Below, piece after piece: positions 16,009 through 23,912 of a stretch of DNA of 64,000 bases. The DNA comes from Allorhodoferax sp032337135 (GTDB lineage: Bacteria > Pseudomonadota > Gammaproteobacteria > Burkholderiales > Burkholderiaceae_C). The stretch's first letter is position 1. Each line of letters starts with the position of its first letter. The DNA lies in assembly GCF_032337135.1 (NCBI RefSeq), contig NZ_JAVXZZ010000001.1, positions 124,001-188,000 of the forward strand, given 5' to 3'. The notes under the pieces are model-generated. The model was given only the letters and a program-made list of their open reading frames with translations. It made no database searches and was not told the origin of the DNA. The position numbers and the translations under genes are program-made.

Positions 16009-17952
16009 CTATTTGCTGCCCACCGGCACGCCGGTCAGGTACCCAACGGCGGCACCGAAACGGTTCTTGTAGTTGGCCCGTACCAGCGGGTCCAGCGTAG
16101 CCTGCACCTTGCCATGCAGGTTTGGCAGCCAGTCCCCGGGGTGCTGGAAATTCGTCGTGATGTAGGTCCAGCCATTGAGGTCGTCCACCACGCCCAGTCC
16201 AGTCGCTTCTGCGCCCACCGGCATGGAGGCCAGGCGGCTGAGCTGCTTGGTGTCCACGTTGTAGGCCCAGACGAAGTTGTTGACGTGGGTGCTGCTGTCC
16301 TCGCCGATGAACAGTGTGCGCAGCTTTTCCGAGAACTTCAGGTTGTCCGGGTTGGCCACCTTGTCGGGGTTCGCGAGGTTGCCCAGGGCGTCGGGCGCGA
16401 TGTCCTCGCCCAGCAGCAAGGCGCGGGTTCGCAGTGGCACCCATTCGCTTCGGATGTCGGCACCCGTGTGGTCCTTCACCGCACCACCGAGGTCATGTGC
16501 GAACACGCCACCCGCGATCAAGGCCTTGTCCAGGGCGATGTTGCTTTCGGCATTCCAGCCCTTCTTGCCCTTGACCATCGAGTCCTGGATGTTCTGCAGG
16601 GCAGAGTAGGCCACCTTGTCGCGGGCATTCACCGTCGTACCCTCCATCTTGGAAAAGCCCATGCTGCCGCCCATGAGGTAGGCGTAGCGGTGGGTTTCCA
16701 GGAAGGCCGCGGCCTTTTCCATGCCCGGCTTGAGCTTGACCCAGTTGACCGCACCGCCGTGGAAGATGCGGGTGAACGAAGCGTCCTGCGGATCGGTCTT
16801 GCGCACGTCCATGATGTCGGACGGCTTGAGCTTGTTGGCCAGCTTCTCGATCTCGTCGCTGCTGGCATGACCTAATCTGATCCAGCGCAGGCGGGCACCG
16901 GCGGCGCTCGTGTCCAGCGTCAGGGGGTCCTGCAGCTGGGCCACATACAAGGTTCCGGACGACAGGGTCTTCTCCTTGTCGGCCACGAAGAGGAACAGGC
17001 CGCCGTTGGTAGCGTCGTCGCCCATCAGTGCGGTGCGGTTGTCGGGCATGACCTGGATCAGCTCGTGCGAAATGCGGCCCAGGCAATAGTGCTTGACGAT
17101 GGATCCGGTGCCATCGGGGTTCACGGTCACTTCCGGAAGGTGTCCGTAGTGGTAGGGGTTGGCCACGGTCTCGTCACCGAACAGGTTGCGGCTGAAGCTG
17201 CGGAACACCTTGTTCTCGGCGGCAAAGGGGGCATCCGGTTCGTACTCTTCGCTCGAAAGGTGGGTGCCCCAGGGCGACAGGCTGGAGCCGCAGGTGATCC
17301 ACAGGCCCTGGGCCTGCGAGGTATCGACGTTGTGGTACTTCACCAGCGTGAGCTTGCCGGTGCTCACATCCTGGTCCAGCGTCAGCACGGCGATGCACGA
17401 GGGCAGCGTGCCATAGGTGTCAGCACCGGCCTGGTCGGCATTGGTGTATTCGAACTGCACCACGGCAAAGACGGGCTTGCCCTTGACACCAGGAACCTTG
17501 GCATTGGGCAACTGCAGCAGCGAGGTGCCGTCGGGACAGTCGGAAAAGAACTGGCGCTCCTTGCCCGGCACCGAACGGTCGATGATGGGGCGGTTGAAGA
17601 TGTCCACGTAACCGCCGGCCAGTACCTTGCCGCCCTTGCCGTCGCTGACCATGTCACCGGTGATGAAGAAGGGCTCGTAGGCCAGGCGGTAGCTGCGGGT
17701 CGTGCCGTCGGGCAGCACCACTTCCAGGGCCGATTCGACGTGGGTGGTGGCCATGGCGGCGGCATTTGCCAGGCTGGGTGCTGCCATGGAGACAAATCGA
17801 CTGCTTCCAGGCACGCCCGCGCCTGTTCCGGGTGCCGTGGCGCAGGCACCGAGCAGGCTGGTTGCGGCCAGACTCCCCAGAGGCAGCAAGGGGGCGCTGG
17901 CGGCAATGCGCAGGATGTTGCGTCGGGTGGTGCGGGGGGCGTATTCAGTCAT
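16009..17952 (-). CDS. phoX: PhoX-family alkaline phosphatase (DUF839)
   Basis: 647 aa from ATG 17952. The signal has TRRNILR followed by a hydrophobic run and LLGAC, so the protein is Tat-exported and may also be lipidated at that Cys. The remainder is the DUF839/PhoX beta-propeller ('GTHLSSEEYEPDAPF', 'MGDDATNGGLFLFVADK', 'GLGVVDDLNGWTYITTNF'), which in characterised members binds Fe and Ca and hydrolyses phosphate monoesters in the periplasm. A Pho box with a -10 hexamer at the expected distance lies upstream. It is convergent with the FecR-like gene across a shared terminator. Confidence 0.9.
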   Translation of the reverse strand: MTEYAPRTTRRNILRIAASAPLLPLGSLAATSLLGACATAPGTGAGVPGSSRFVSMAAPSLANAAAMATTHVESALEVVLPDGTTRSYRLAYEPFFITGDMVSDGKGGKVLAGGYVDIFNRPIIDRSVPGKERQFFSDCPDGTSLLQLPNAKVPGVKGKPVFAVVQFEYTNADQAGADTYGTLPSCIAVLTLDQDVSTGKLTLVKYHNVDTSQAQGLWITCGSSLSPWGTHLSSEEYEPDAPFAAENKVFRSFSRNLFGDETVANPYHYGHLPEVTVNPDGTGSIVKHYCLGRISHELIQVMPDNRTALMGDDATNGGLFLFVADKEKTLSSGTLYVAQLQDPLTLDTSAAGARLRWIRLGHASSDEIEKLANKLKPSDIMDVRKTDPQDASFTRIFHGGAVNWVKLKPGMEKAAAFLETHRYAYLMGGSMGFSKMEGTTVNARDKVAYSALQNIQDSMVKGKKGWNAESNIALDKALIAGGVFAHDLGGAVKDHTGADIRSEWVPLRTRALLLGEDIAPDALGNLANPDKVANPDNLKFSEKLRTLFIGEDSSTHVNNFVWAYNVDTKQLSRLASMPVGAEATGLGVVDDLNGWTYITTNFQHPGDWLPNLHGKVQATLDPLVRANYKNRFGAAVGYLTGVPVGSK

Positions 17953-17983
17953 GGGATTCACGGTGGATAGGAATAAAACCCGC

Positions 17984-18017
17984 ATCCTAGGAACACCCTG
18001 TGACAGTTCTGTGAACC
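17984..18017 (-). promoter_or_regulatory. Pho box and -10 hexamer of phoX
   Basis: Minus strand: GTTCA-N6-TGTCA, two direct half-sites with an 11-bp period (consensus TGTCA-N6-TGTCA), followed about 10 bp later by TAGGAT as -10. The box replaces a -35, as in PhoB-activated promoters, and lies 47-65 bp before the ATG. Confidence 0.65.
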
Positions 18018-18079
18018 TTTTTTGACCCACCAACACTGGTCGCCGATGCGCTGGCGACGACCACGCGGTGGGTGACGCT

Positions 18080-18775
18080 TCAGTCGGCGTCCGCTGCGTC
18101 GGCCAGGGCCCGTGGCGCGTGCTCGCTGAGGTGCTGCGACCCGGTCAGGATCATGCGCACCATCACCACCAGTTGCTCGCCCACCCCCGGCCATTTGTCC
18201 GGTGGCAGGTCGATGGCGGTGGCACCCATGGCGAACACCAGCCGGGTAATGGCCTTGGCTGCCAGGGCCGGCTCGTACAGGGTGTTACCACTCACGCGTG
18301 CCAGTCGGATCAGGTCCAGCCGCAACTCGTCTTCGAAATAGTTCAGCTGGCGGTCCACCGCCTGCTTGAAGGCGTCTGAGCCCACCATGCCTTCGCGCAG
18401 CAGGATGTGCAGCAGCTTGTCGTCGCTGCCGAGCTGCGCCATGAATGCCTGCACCGAACTGCGCACCACGCTGCGGCGCATGCGCGCCGCCTGACGCGCG
18501 GCACCGATGATCTGGCGTAGGGACGAACCGGCGAGATCGATCAGTGCAACGGCCAGCTCATCCATGTCACGGAACTGGCGGTAAAAGCTGTTGGGCGCAA
18601 TGCCCGCTTCACGCGCCACCTCGCGCAGGCTCAAGGAGGAGACACTGCGGTGCGGCCCCACGAGTTTGAGTGCGGCGGCGATTACATCCTCGCGCGAGAT
18701 CACCGGCTTGCGCCCCACCGAGGGGGAAGCGTTGCTGGGGGTGGTGGATTCCGTCGTTTCCGGTGCAAGGGCCAT
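18080..18775 (-). CDS. fabR: TetR-family regulator, FabR/DesT-like
   Basis: 231 aa. After an unstructured N-terminus of about 20 residues it has the FabR-type start GRKPVISREDVIAAAL and the HTH 'LSLREVAREAGIAPNSFYRQFRD', then an all-helical effector domain. FabR and the related DesT sense unsaturated/saturated acyl thioesters and control membrane-lipid desaturation. The gene is divergent from a ferredoxin-reductase/desaturase pair, the same logic as desT-desCB in Pseudomonas, so those genes are the likely targets. Whether it acts like FabR or DesT cannot be told from sequence. Confidence 0.87.
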   Translation of the reverse strand: MALAPETTESTTPSNASPSVGRKPVISREDVIAAALKLVGPHRSVSSLSLREVAREAGIAPNSFYRQFRDMDELAVALIDLAGSSLRQIIGAARQAARMRRSVVRSSVQAFMAQLGSDDKLLHILLREGMVGSDAFKQAVDRQLNYFEDELRLDLIRLARVSGNTLYEPALAAKAITRLVFAMGATAIDLPPDKWPGVGEQLVVMVRMILTGSQHLSEHAPRALADAADAD

Positions 18776-18804
18776 GGGTAGAGATGATACCCAAATGAAT
18801 TACT

Positions 18805-18843
18805 GCACACCTGTGCATATATGTGTGCCGATGAATGTATACT
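18805..18843 (+). promoter_or_regulatory. Operator-like inverted repeats and promoter of the desaturase operon
   Basis: GCACA-cc-TGTGC (18805-18816) is a perfect short palindrome. An outer pair, GCACAC (18805-18810) and GTGTGC (18823-18828), encloses it. TATACT at 18838-18843 is a good -10. Its position places the ATG at 18831 upstream of the transcript, which supports the GTG at 18870 as start of the reductase. Binding by the FabR-like protein is inferred. Confidence 0.55.
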
Positions 18844-18869
18844 TGCGCCGTTTTCATTCTGGAGCGCCC

Positions 18870-19958
18870 GTGACCGCTGCCACTTCCCCTGCCCTGCACC
18901 GTGTACTGGCCCCACTGGTCGATCCCGCCACTTTCGATTTCTGGGTACAGAAGATCAACCCGCTGTGGAGCTGGGACCGTGTGCTCGCCCGCGTCGTCGA
19001 ACTCCGCCGCGAGGCCGAGGATGCGGTGTCGCTGGTTCTGCAGCCCAATCGCCATTTCCGGGGCTTCCAGCCCGGCCAGCACCTCAACGTGTCCGCCGAA
19101 CTGCAGGGCCGACGCACCACCCGCAGCTACAGTTTCACCCGCCCCCCTGCGGCCGACGGACAGTTGCACATCACGGTGAAGCACCTGGAATGCGGCAAGC
19201 TCAGCAGCCACTTATGCACGCAGGCCCGCGTGGGCGATGTGCTGGAGTTGAGCCAGGCGTTCGGCAGCATGACCCTGCCCAATCCCGCCGCCAACGACCT
19301 GTGCTTTTTGGCCGCCGGCAGCGGCATCACGCCCCTGATGGCGCTGACGCGCGCCTGGGCGCAGGCCGGCGCCAGTTCGGCCCTGAGCCTGCTGTACTGG
19401 GCGCGCACACGCGCCCAGATGTGCTTTGCCGAGGAACTGCAGAAGCTGGCCCAGCAGTGGCCCCAGCTGCAGTTGCAGCTGTTCACCACCCACGAGCGCG
19501 AAGGCATCCCCTGTGAAGAGCATGGCCTGCTGAGTTCAGAACTGCTGCAGCAGCATGTGCCCGACCTGCACCAGCGCCGAGTACTGGCCTGCGGCCCCGG
19601 CGGCTTCGTGCAGACCGCCCGCGCACTGTGCGACAAGGCACGGTCCTTCATGGGCGAAGGTTTCACTGCACCCGCCCTGGCACCAGACACCGCCGGACCC
19701 GCCACCGTGGAAGTCACACTGACCCAGAGCCAGCGCACGGTGACTGTGCCCACTGGCATGTCGCTGCTGGAAGCCCTGGAATCGGCCGGTCTGAACCCGG
19801 CCCATGGCTGCCGCATGGGCGTGTGCCACACCTGCACCTGTACCCGCACCGAGGGCATCACCCAAAGCCTGCAGACTGGTGCGCTGGAAACCGAAACCGG
19901 CATGGACGTGCGCCTGTGCGTGAGCCGCGCCCGCACCCCCCTGACCCTTGATCTGTAA
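18870..19958 (+). CDS. Ferredoxin-NAD(P)H reductase, electron donor for the desaturase
   Basis: 362 aa from the GTG at 18870, chosen because GGAG precedes it by 5 nt and the likely promoter covers the earlier ATG. The order is an FAD-binding barrel with TRSYSFTRP (about residues 84-92), an NAD(P)-binding domain (LAAGSGITPLMAL, and CGPGGFVQTA), and a C-terminal plant-type 2Fe-2S ferredoxin domain with CRMGVCHTCTC plus a distal Cys (LCVS). It passes electrons from NAD(P)H to the fatty-acid desaturase encoded 13 bp downstream, as DesC does for DesB in Pseudomonas. Confidence 0.9.
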   Translation: MTAATSPALHRVLAPLVDPATFDFWVQKINPLWSWDRVLARVVELRREAEDAVSLVLQPNRHFRGFQPGQHLNVSAELQGRRTTRSYSFTRPPAADGQLHITVKHLECGKLSSHLCTQARVGDVLELSQAFGSMTLPNPAANDLCFLAAGSGITPLMALTRAWAQAGASSALSLLYWARTRAQMCFAEELQKLAQQWPQLQLQLFTTHEREGIPCEEHGLLSSELLQQHVPDLHQRRVLACGPGGFVQTARALCDKARSFMGEGFTAPALAPDTAGPATVEVTLTQSQRTVTVPTGMSLLEALESAGLNPAHGCRMGVCHTCTCTRTEGITQSLQTGALETETGMDVRLCVSRARTPLTLDL

Positions 19959-19971
19959 GACACGAAGCACC

Positions 19972-21072
19972 ATGCGCCTTTCCGTGAATCCCCAGCTGAG
20001 TCCCGAGCAACTGGCCGCCTTTGGCGCCGAAATCGATGCCCTGCGCGCGCGCACCGTGGCCGACCTGGGCCAGCGTGACGCCCGCTACATCCGCCGTGTA
20101 TTCGCCGCCGTACGCTATTTCGAAGCCGCTGGCCGCATCACGCTCATGGCCAGCTTCTTCCTGCCTGCCGGCTGGCTGCTGCCGGCCTGGATGGTGGGTG
20201 TGCTGCTACTGGCGCTTTCCAAGATCCTGGACAACATGGAACTGGGCCACAACGTGATCCATGGCCAGTTCGACTGGATGGGAGACAGGCACCTCAACGG
20301 CAAGACCTTCGAGTGGGACATCGCGGGCACCAGTGCCAACTGGCGCAAGACGCACAACTACCGCCACCACACCTACACCAACGTGCACGGCATGGACGAG
20401 GACATCGGCTACGGCGTGCTGCGCCTGTTCCCGCAGCAGCGCTGGAACGCCGGTTACCTGCTGCAACCCCTGTACGCCGTGATCTTCGCCTTGCTGTTCG
20501 AGTGGGGTGTGGCCATGCAGGACGTGCGCCTGGGCCGCTGGTTCAAGGGCCGCATGACGGGCAAGCAACTGGCCGAACAGTTCGCCCCGGTCGGCCGCAA
20601 GATGCGCCGCCAGATCATCAAGGATTACCTGGTATTCCCCTTGCTGGCCGGCCCGGCCTGGCTGGCCGTGCTCAGCGGCAACGCGGTGGCCAATGTGCTG
20701 CGCAGCCTGTGGACCTACACCGTGATCTTCTGCGGCCACTTCACGACCGATGCCCAGACCTTCCCGAAAAGCGTGCTGCGCAATGAAAGCCGCGCCCACT
20801 GGTACCTGCGCCAGATCTTGGGGTCGAGCAACCTCTCGGGCGGCAAGCTGCTGCACATCCTGACCGGCAACCTGAGCCACCAGATCGAGCACCACCTGTT
20901 CCCCGACGTGCCGGCCAACCGCTACGGCGACATGGCCGTGGCCGTGCGCGACATCTGTGCACGCTATGGCGTGCATTACAACACCGGATCCATGGTGGGG
21001 CAGTTCAGCCAGGTGCTGTGGCGCATCCTGCGCCATGCGTTCCCCAGCCAGCCGCCACGCCAAGCCGCCTAA
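19972..21072 (+). CDS. Membrane fatty-acid desaturase
   Basis: 366 aa from ATG 19972. The three His boxes of membrane di-iron desaturases are present: HNVIH (about residues 91-95), HNYRHH (about 127-132) and HQIEHH (near 305-310). Four hydrophobic segments flank them. It probably introduces a double bond (delta-9 or similar) into acyl chains in the inner membrane using electrons from the reductase encoded just before it. Regulation by the divergent FabR-like repressor would adjust membrane fluidity. Regiospecificity is not predictable. Confidence 0.92.
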   Translation: MRLSVNPQLSPEQLAAFGAEIDALRARTVADLGQRDARYIRRVFAAVRYFEAAGRITLMASFFLPAGWLLPAWMVGVLLLALSKILDNMELGHNVIHGQFDWMGDRHLNGKTFEWDIAGTSANWRKTHNYRHHTYTNVHGMDEDIGYGVLRLFPQQRWNAGYLLQPLYAVIFALLFEWGVAMQDVRLGRWFKGRMTGKQLAEQFAPVGRKMRRQIIKDYLVFPLLAGPAWLAVLSGNAVANVLRSLWTYTVIFCGHFTTDAQTFPKSVLRNESRAHWYLRQILGSSNLSGGKLLHILTGNLSHQIEHHLFPDVPANRYGDMAVAVRDICARYGVHYNTGSMVGQFSQVLWRILRHAFPSQPPRQAA

Positions 21073-21099
21073 GCCAAGGCGCCCTGGAAGTCGGAAATT

Positions 21100-21126
21100 G
21101 CTACCATTTCAGTAGCAAATTACGTA
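21100..21126 (+). repeat. 27-nt interspersed hairpin element, copy D
   Basis: GCTAC, 7-nt loop (catttca), GTAGC, AA, ATTACGTA. Perfect arms. It lies between the convergent desaturase and small secreted-protein genes, where it might also act as a weak transcript end. Confidence 0.7.
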
Positions 21127-21173
21127 ATATACATGCGGGCCAGAGGCCTGTTTGGCATGTAAATCCGAACCCC

Positions 21174-21593
21174 TTACTTCTGCTGCGTGCAGGCGTTGCG
21201 CTCGTCGAGCAGCTTCTGCTGTTCGGTGCGCCATTGGGTCTGTTCCTGGAAGCTCAAGGTTCGCCCCTGGTAGCGTTTGTCCATGGCCTCGAACTGGCGC
21301 CGGTTGGCATCCAGGCAGCCATCGCGGCGCTGGGTCTGCGCCGCAGTGGGTGACGGGGTGTTGGCTTTGCGGCAGGCCTCATGGCGTTGCGCGACAGCCT
21401 GAAGCGCCTCGTGCATTTCCTTCGCCCAGACCTGATGCGCCGGTCCAGTGCCTTTGCCCGGTGAGCGTGCAGCGAATTCGCGCGTGACGGCATCCACTTC
21501 CGCATCAGCTCGGGCATCACATGCCGGCTGCGCCAAAGATGGAAAACCAAGCGCTGCGGCCCAGGCGAAAAGAGCAAAGTGTTTCACTGTCAT
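21174..21593 (-). CDS. Small secreted protein of unknown function
   Basis: 139 aa from ATG 21593, chosen because it opens a clear signal peptide (MTVKHFALFAWAAALGFPSLAQ, cleaved near residue 21). The mature part is hydrophilic, rich in Gln, Arg and Glu, predicted helical, with four Cys (one right after the cleavage site, one near the C-terminus) that could form two disulfides. I do not recognise a family. It follows arsA by 38 bp on the same strand and may be co-transcribed, but nothing ties it to arsenic. Confidence 0.7.
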   Translation of the reverse strand: MTVKHFALFAWAAALGFPSLAQPACDARADAEVDAVTREFAARSPGKGTGPAHQVWAKEMHEALQAVAQRHEACRKANTPSPTAAQTQRRDGCLDANRRQFEAMDKRYQGRTLSFQEQTQWRTEQQKLLDERNACTQQK

Positions 21594-21631
21594 GGCTGCA
21601 TTATCCGCAGGAATCCCTTTGGACGGTAGTT

Positions 21632-23398
21632 TCACACCATGCCCTGTAGGGCAGCAACGCCCACCGGGGGCTGCGCCTGCCATGGCACCACAAAGCATCG
21701 CTGCGCCAGCCCGCCTTGTACCCGCTGCACCTGGGCGTACTCGCTGTGGAGCCGGGCTTGCAGCACCGGATCGTGCGTACCCGCAGCCAGCAGGCTCTTA
21801 TTGATGACCCAGGCAAAGGGCTCGATGCGGGCACGGCGCAGGTCGGTCTGCAACTCTTCGGCCTGGGTCACGGGGGTGGTCTCGGGCAGAGTCACCAGTA
21901 CCACTTTCGTGTAGTCGGGGTCTTGCAGGCGCATCAGCGGTGTCACCATGCTGGGACTTCCGTGGCCGGACAGCTCACGCACCATCTGGCGGTGGTAGGC
22001 GCCGGTGGCATCCATGAGCAGCAGCGAATGCCCGGTGGGCGCCGTATCCAGCACCACAAAAGCGCTGCGGGCTTCGGCCACCACGCGCGAGAACGCATGG
22101 AACACTGCCACTTCTTCGGTGCACGGCGAGCGCAAGTCCTCCAGCATGAGGGCCTGTTCCTGGGCGTCCAGCCCCTTGCCCTTGGTGGCCATGACCTTGT
22201 CGATGTAGCGCTGCGTTTCCACTGCCGGGTCAATGCGGTCCACCCGCAAGCCGGCCACCGCCCCTGCCAAGGTTTGGTCCAGGTGGGCGGCCGGGTCGGT
22301 GGTGGAGAGGTGCACGCTGTGGCCGCGCTGCACCAGTCCCAAGGCAAGTGCTGCCGCCACCGTGGTCTTGCCGACACCTCCCTTGCCCATCACCATGATC
22401 AGCCCGTGTCCGGTCCGGGCCAGCGCCTCGGTCAAGGCGCGCAGGCTCTGGTCCTTGTCCAAAGTATCCCAGGCTGGAACAGATGCGCCCTGCAACGGCA
22501 GGCTGTCGGTGCCGCCCAGCAAGGCCCGCAAGGCGGCCAGCCCCACGGTATCGAACGCCTTCAGGGAAATCTGGTCCAGCGGCAGCACCCGCAGCGGTGC
22601 GGGCATGGCCGCCAGGGCCTGTTCGCCCAGGGCCTGCAGGGCCTGTGCCACGGTATCGTCCGGGGCGCTGGCCTGGAACACCCCGTTGACCACCAGGCGC
22701 TGGTGCTGCAGCCCCAGTTCCAGCAGCTCGGTACTGGTGCGCGCCGCTTCGGCAATGGCCCCGGTGTCGGGGCGCACCACCAGCACGATGGTGGTCTGGG
22801 TGGCGTCGCTCAAAGCGTTCCAGGCGGCCTGAAAACGTGCTTCCTGCATCTTGAGGCCCGAGTGCGGCCCCAGGCACGAGGCGCCGCGGTCGTTGCCGGC
22901 CAGGAAGCCGCTCCAGGCCTTGGGCAGGCTCAGCAGGCGCAGCGTGTGGCCTGTGGGCGCGGTGTCGAACACCACGTGGTCCCACTGCGGGTCGGGGTCG
23001 GACAAGAGCGCAGCAAATTCATCAAAGGCAGCAATCTCGGTGGTGCAGGCGCCCGAGAGCTGCTCCCGCACCGTGGCCACGGCACCGGCCTCGGCGGTGG
23101 ACGCCATCTGGGCAATGACACGCGCACGGTAGGCCTCGGCAGCAGCCTGGGGGTCGATGTTCAGCACGGACAAACCCGGTACGCCAGGCACGGGCGTCGC
23201 TGCGTTGCGCAGGGGCACATCCAGCATCTGGTCCAGGTTGGAGGCGGCATCGGTACTCACCAGCAGGACCCGCTTGCCCTGGTCAGCCAGATGGACGGCC
23301 ACGGCCGTGGATACCGAGGTCTTGCCCACGCCGCCCTTGCCGGTGAAAAACAGGTAGCGGCTGGGGTCCTCCAGCAAGGCCAGCGGGAAGTGGTTCAT
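21632..23398 (-). CDS. arsA: ArsA arsenite/antimonite-stimulated ATPase
   Basis: 588 aa, the normal two-domain length. ATG 23398 is preceded by AAGGA at 6 nt; ATG 23404 is too close to it. The two P-loops are GKGGVGKTS (residues 20-28) and GKGGVGKTT (about 337-345), each with a DTAPTGH switch. The metalloid-site cysteines recognised in plasmid R773 ArsA have counterparts in LSGACTTE, GASCLGPH and RSPCTEE. ArsA normally energises the ArsB efflux protein and receives As(III) from ArsD, but neither gene is nearby. It follows arsC by 31 bp. Confidence 0.93.
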   Translation of the reverse strand: MNHFPLALLEDPSRYLFFTGKGGVGKTSVSTAVAVHLADQGKRVLLVSTDAASNLDQMLDVPLRNAATPVPGVPGLSVLNIDPQAAAEAYRARVIAQMASTAEAGAVATVREQLSGACTTEIAAFDEFAALLSDPDPQWDHVVFDTAPTGHTLRLLSLPKAWSGFLAGNDRGASCLGPHSGLKMQEARFQAAWNALSDATQTTIVLVVRPDTGAIAEAARTSTELLELGLQHQRLVVNGVFQASAPDDTVAQALQALGEQALAAMPAPLRVLPLDQISLKAFDTVGLAALRALLGGTDSLPLQGASVPAWDTLDKDQSLRALTEALARTGHGLIMVMGKGGVGKTTVAAALALGLVQRGHSVHLSTTDPAAHLDQTLAGAVAGLRVDRIDPAVETQRYIDKVMATKGKGLDAQEQALMLEDLRSPCTEEVAVFHAFSRVVAEARSAFVVLDTAPTGHSLLLMDATGAYHRQMVRELSGHGSPSMVTPLMRLQDPDYTKVVLVTLPETTPVTQAEELQTDLRRARIEPFAWVINKSLLAAGTHDPVLQARLHSEYAQVQRVQGGLAQRCFVVPWQAQPPVGVAALQGMV

Positions 23399-23429
23399 GG
23401 TCATTCCTTGCTTGCTTAGACAGGTCCTG

Positions 23430-23855
23430 TCAGCGCAACCGCTGACCCTGCGCGTCGACCACGGCCTCACCGTCTTCCTTGGTGAAGGCACCTTGCTGGG
23501 GCCGTGGCAGGATGTCGAGCACGCGCTCACTGGGGCGGCACAGTTTCGTGCCAAGTGGCGTGACAACGATGGGGCGGTTGATGAGGATGGGGTGGGCCAA
23601 CATGGCCTCGATGCGCTGGACGTCGGTGCAGCCCTCCGCCCCCAACCCCAGCGCGGTAAACAGGGCTTCCTTCTCGCGCATGATGGCGCGCACGCCCTCG
23701 CCGTTGGCGGCAATCAGCCGCTCCAGCGTGGCACGGTCGGGTGGGGTTTGCAGGTAGAGAATGACCTGCGGCTCTTCGCCGCTGTTGCGGATCATCGCGA
23801 GCGTGTTGCGCGAGGTGCCGCACTTGGGGTTGTGGTAGATCGTGGTAGCTGCCAT
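23430..23855 (-). CDS. arsC: Arsenate reductase, glutaredoxin-dependent
   Basis: 141 aa from ATG 23855 with GGAG 6 nt upstream. The opening 'IYHNPKCGTSRNTL' has the catalytic Cys12 of the R773 ArsC family, and the later arginines of the arsenate pocket (in NRPIVV and LCRPSERVL) are present. It reduces As(V) to As(III) with glutaredoxin/glutathione in the cytoplasm. It is the first gene of an arsC-arsA pair. No ArsR binding region or arsR gene is visible, and only 57 bp separate it from the preceding GGDEF-EAL gene, so its promoter is unclear. Confidence 0.93.
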   Translation of the reverse strand: MAATTIYHNPKCGTSRNTLAMIRNSGEEPQVILYLQTPPDRATLERLIAANGEGVRAIMREKEALFTALGLGAEGCTDVQRIEAMLAHPILINRPIVVTPLGTKLCRPSERVLDILPRPQQGAFTKEDGEAVVDAQGQRLR

Positions 23856-23912
23856 GGGTACTCCAGGCGCCATTGTGACAAGCACGGGGGACAGTGCCCC
23901 TGCGGGCGGAAG

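Noticed and set aside
18831..18869. ATG 18831 as start of the reductase
   Set aside because: It precedes the TATACT -10 and has no ribosome site, whereas GTG 18870 has GGAG at 5 nt.
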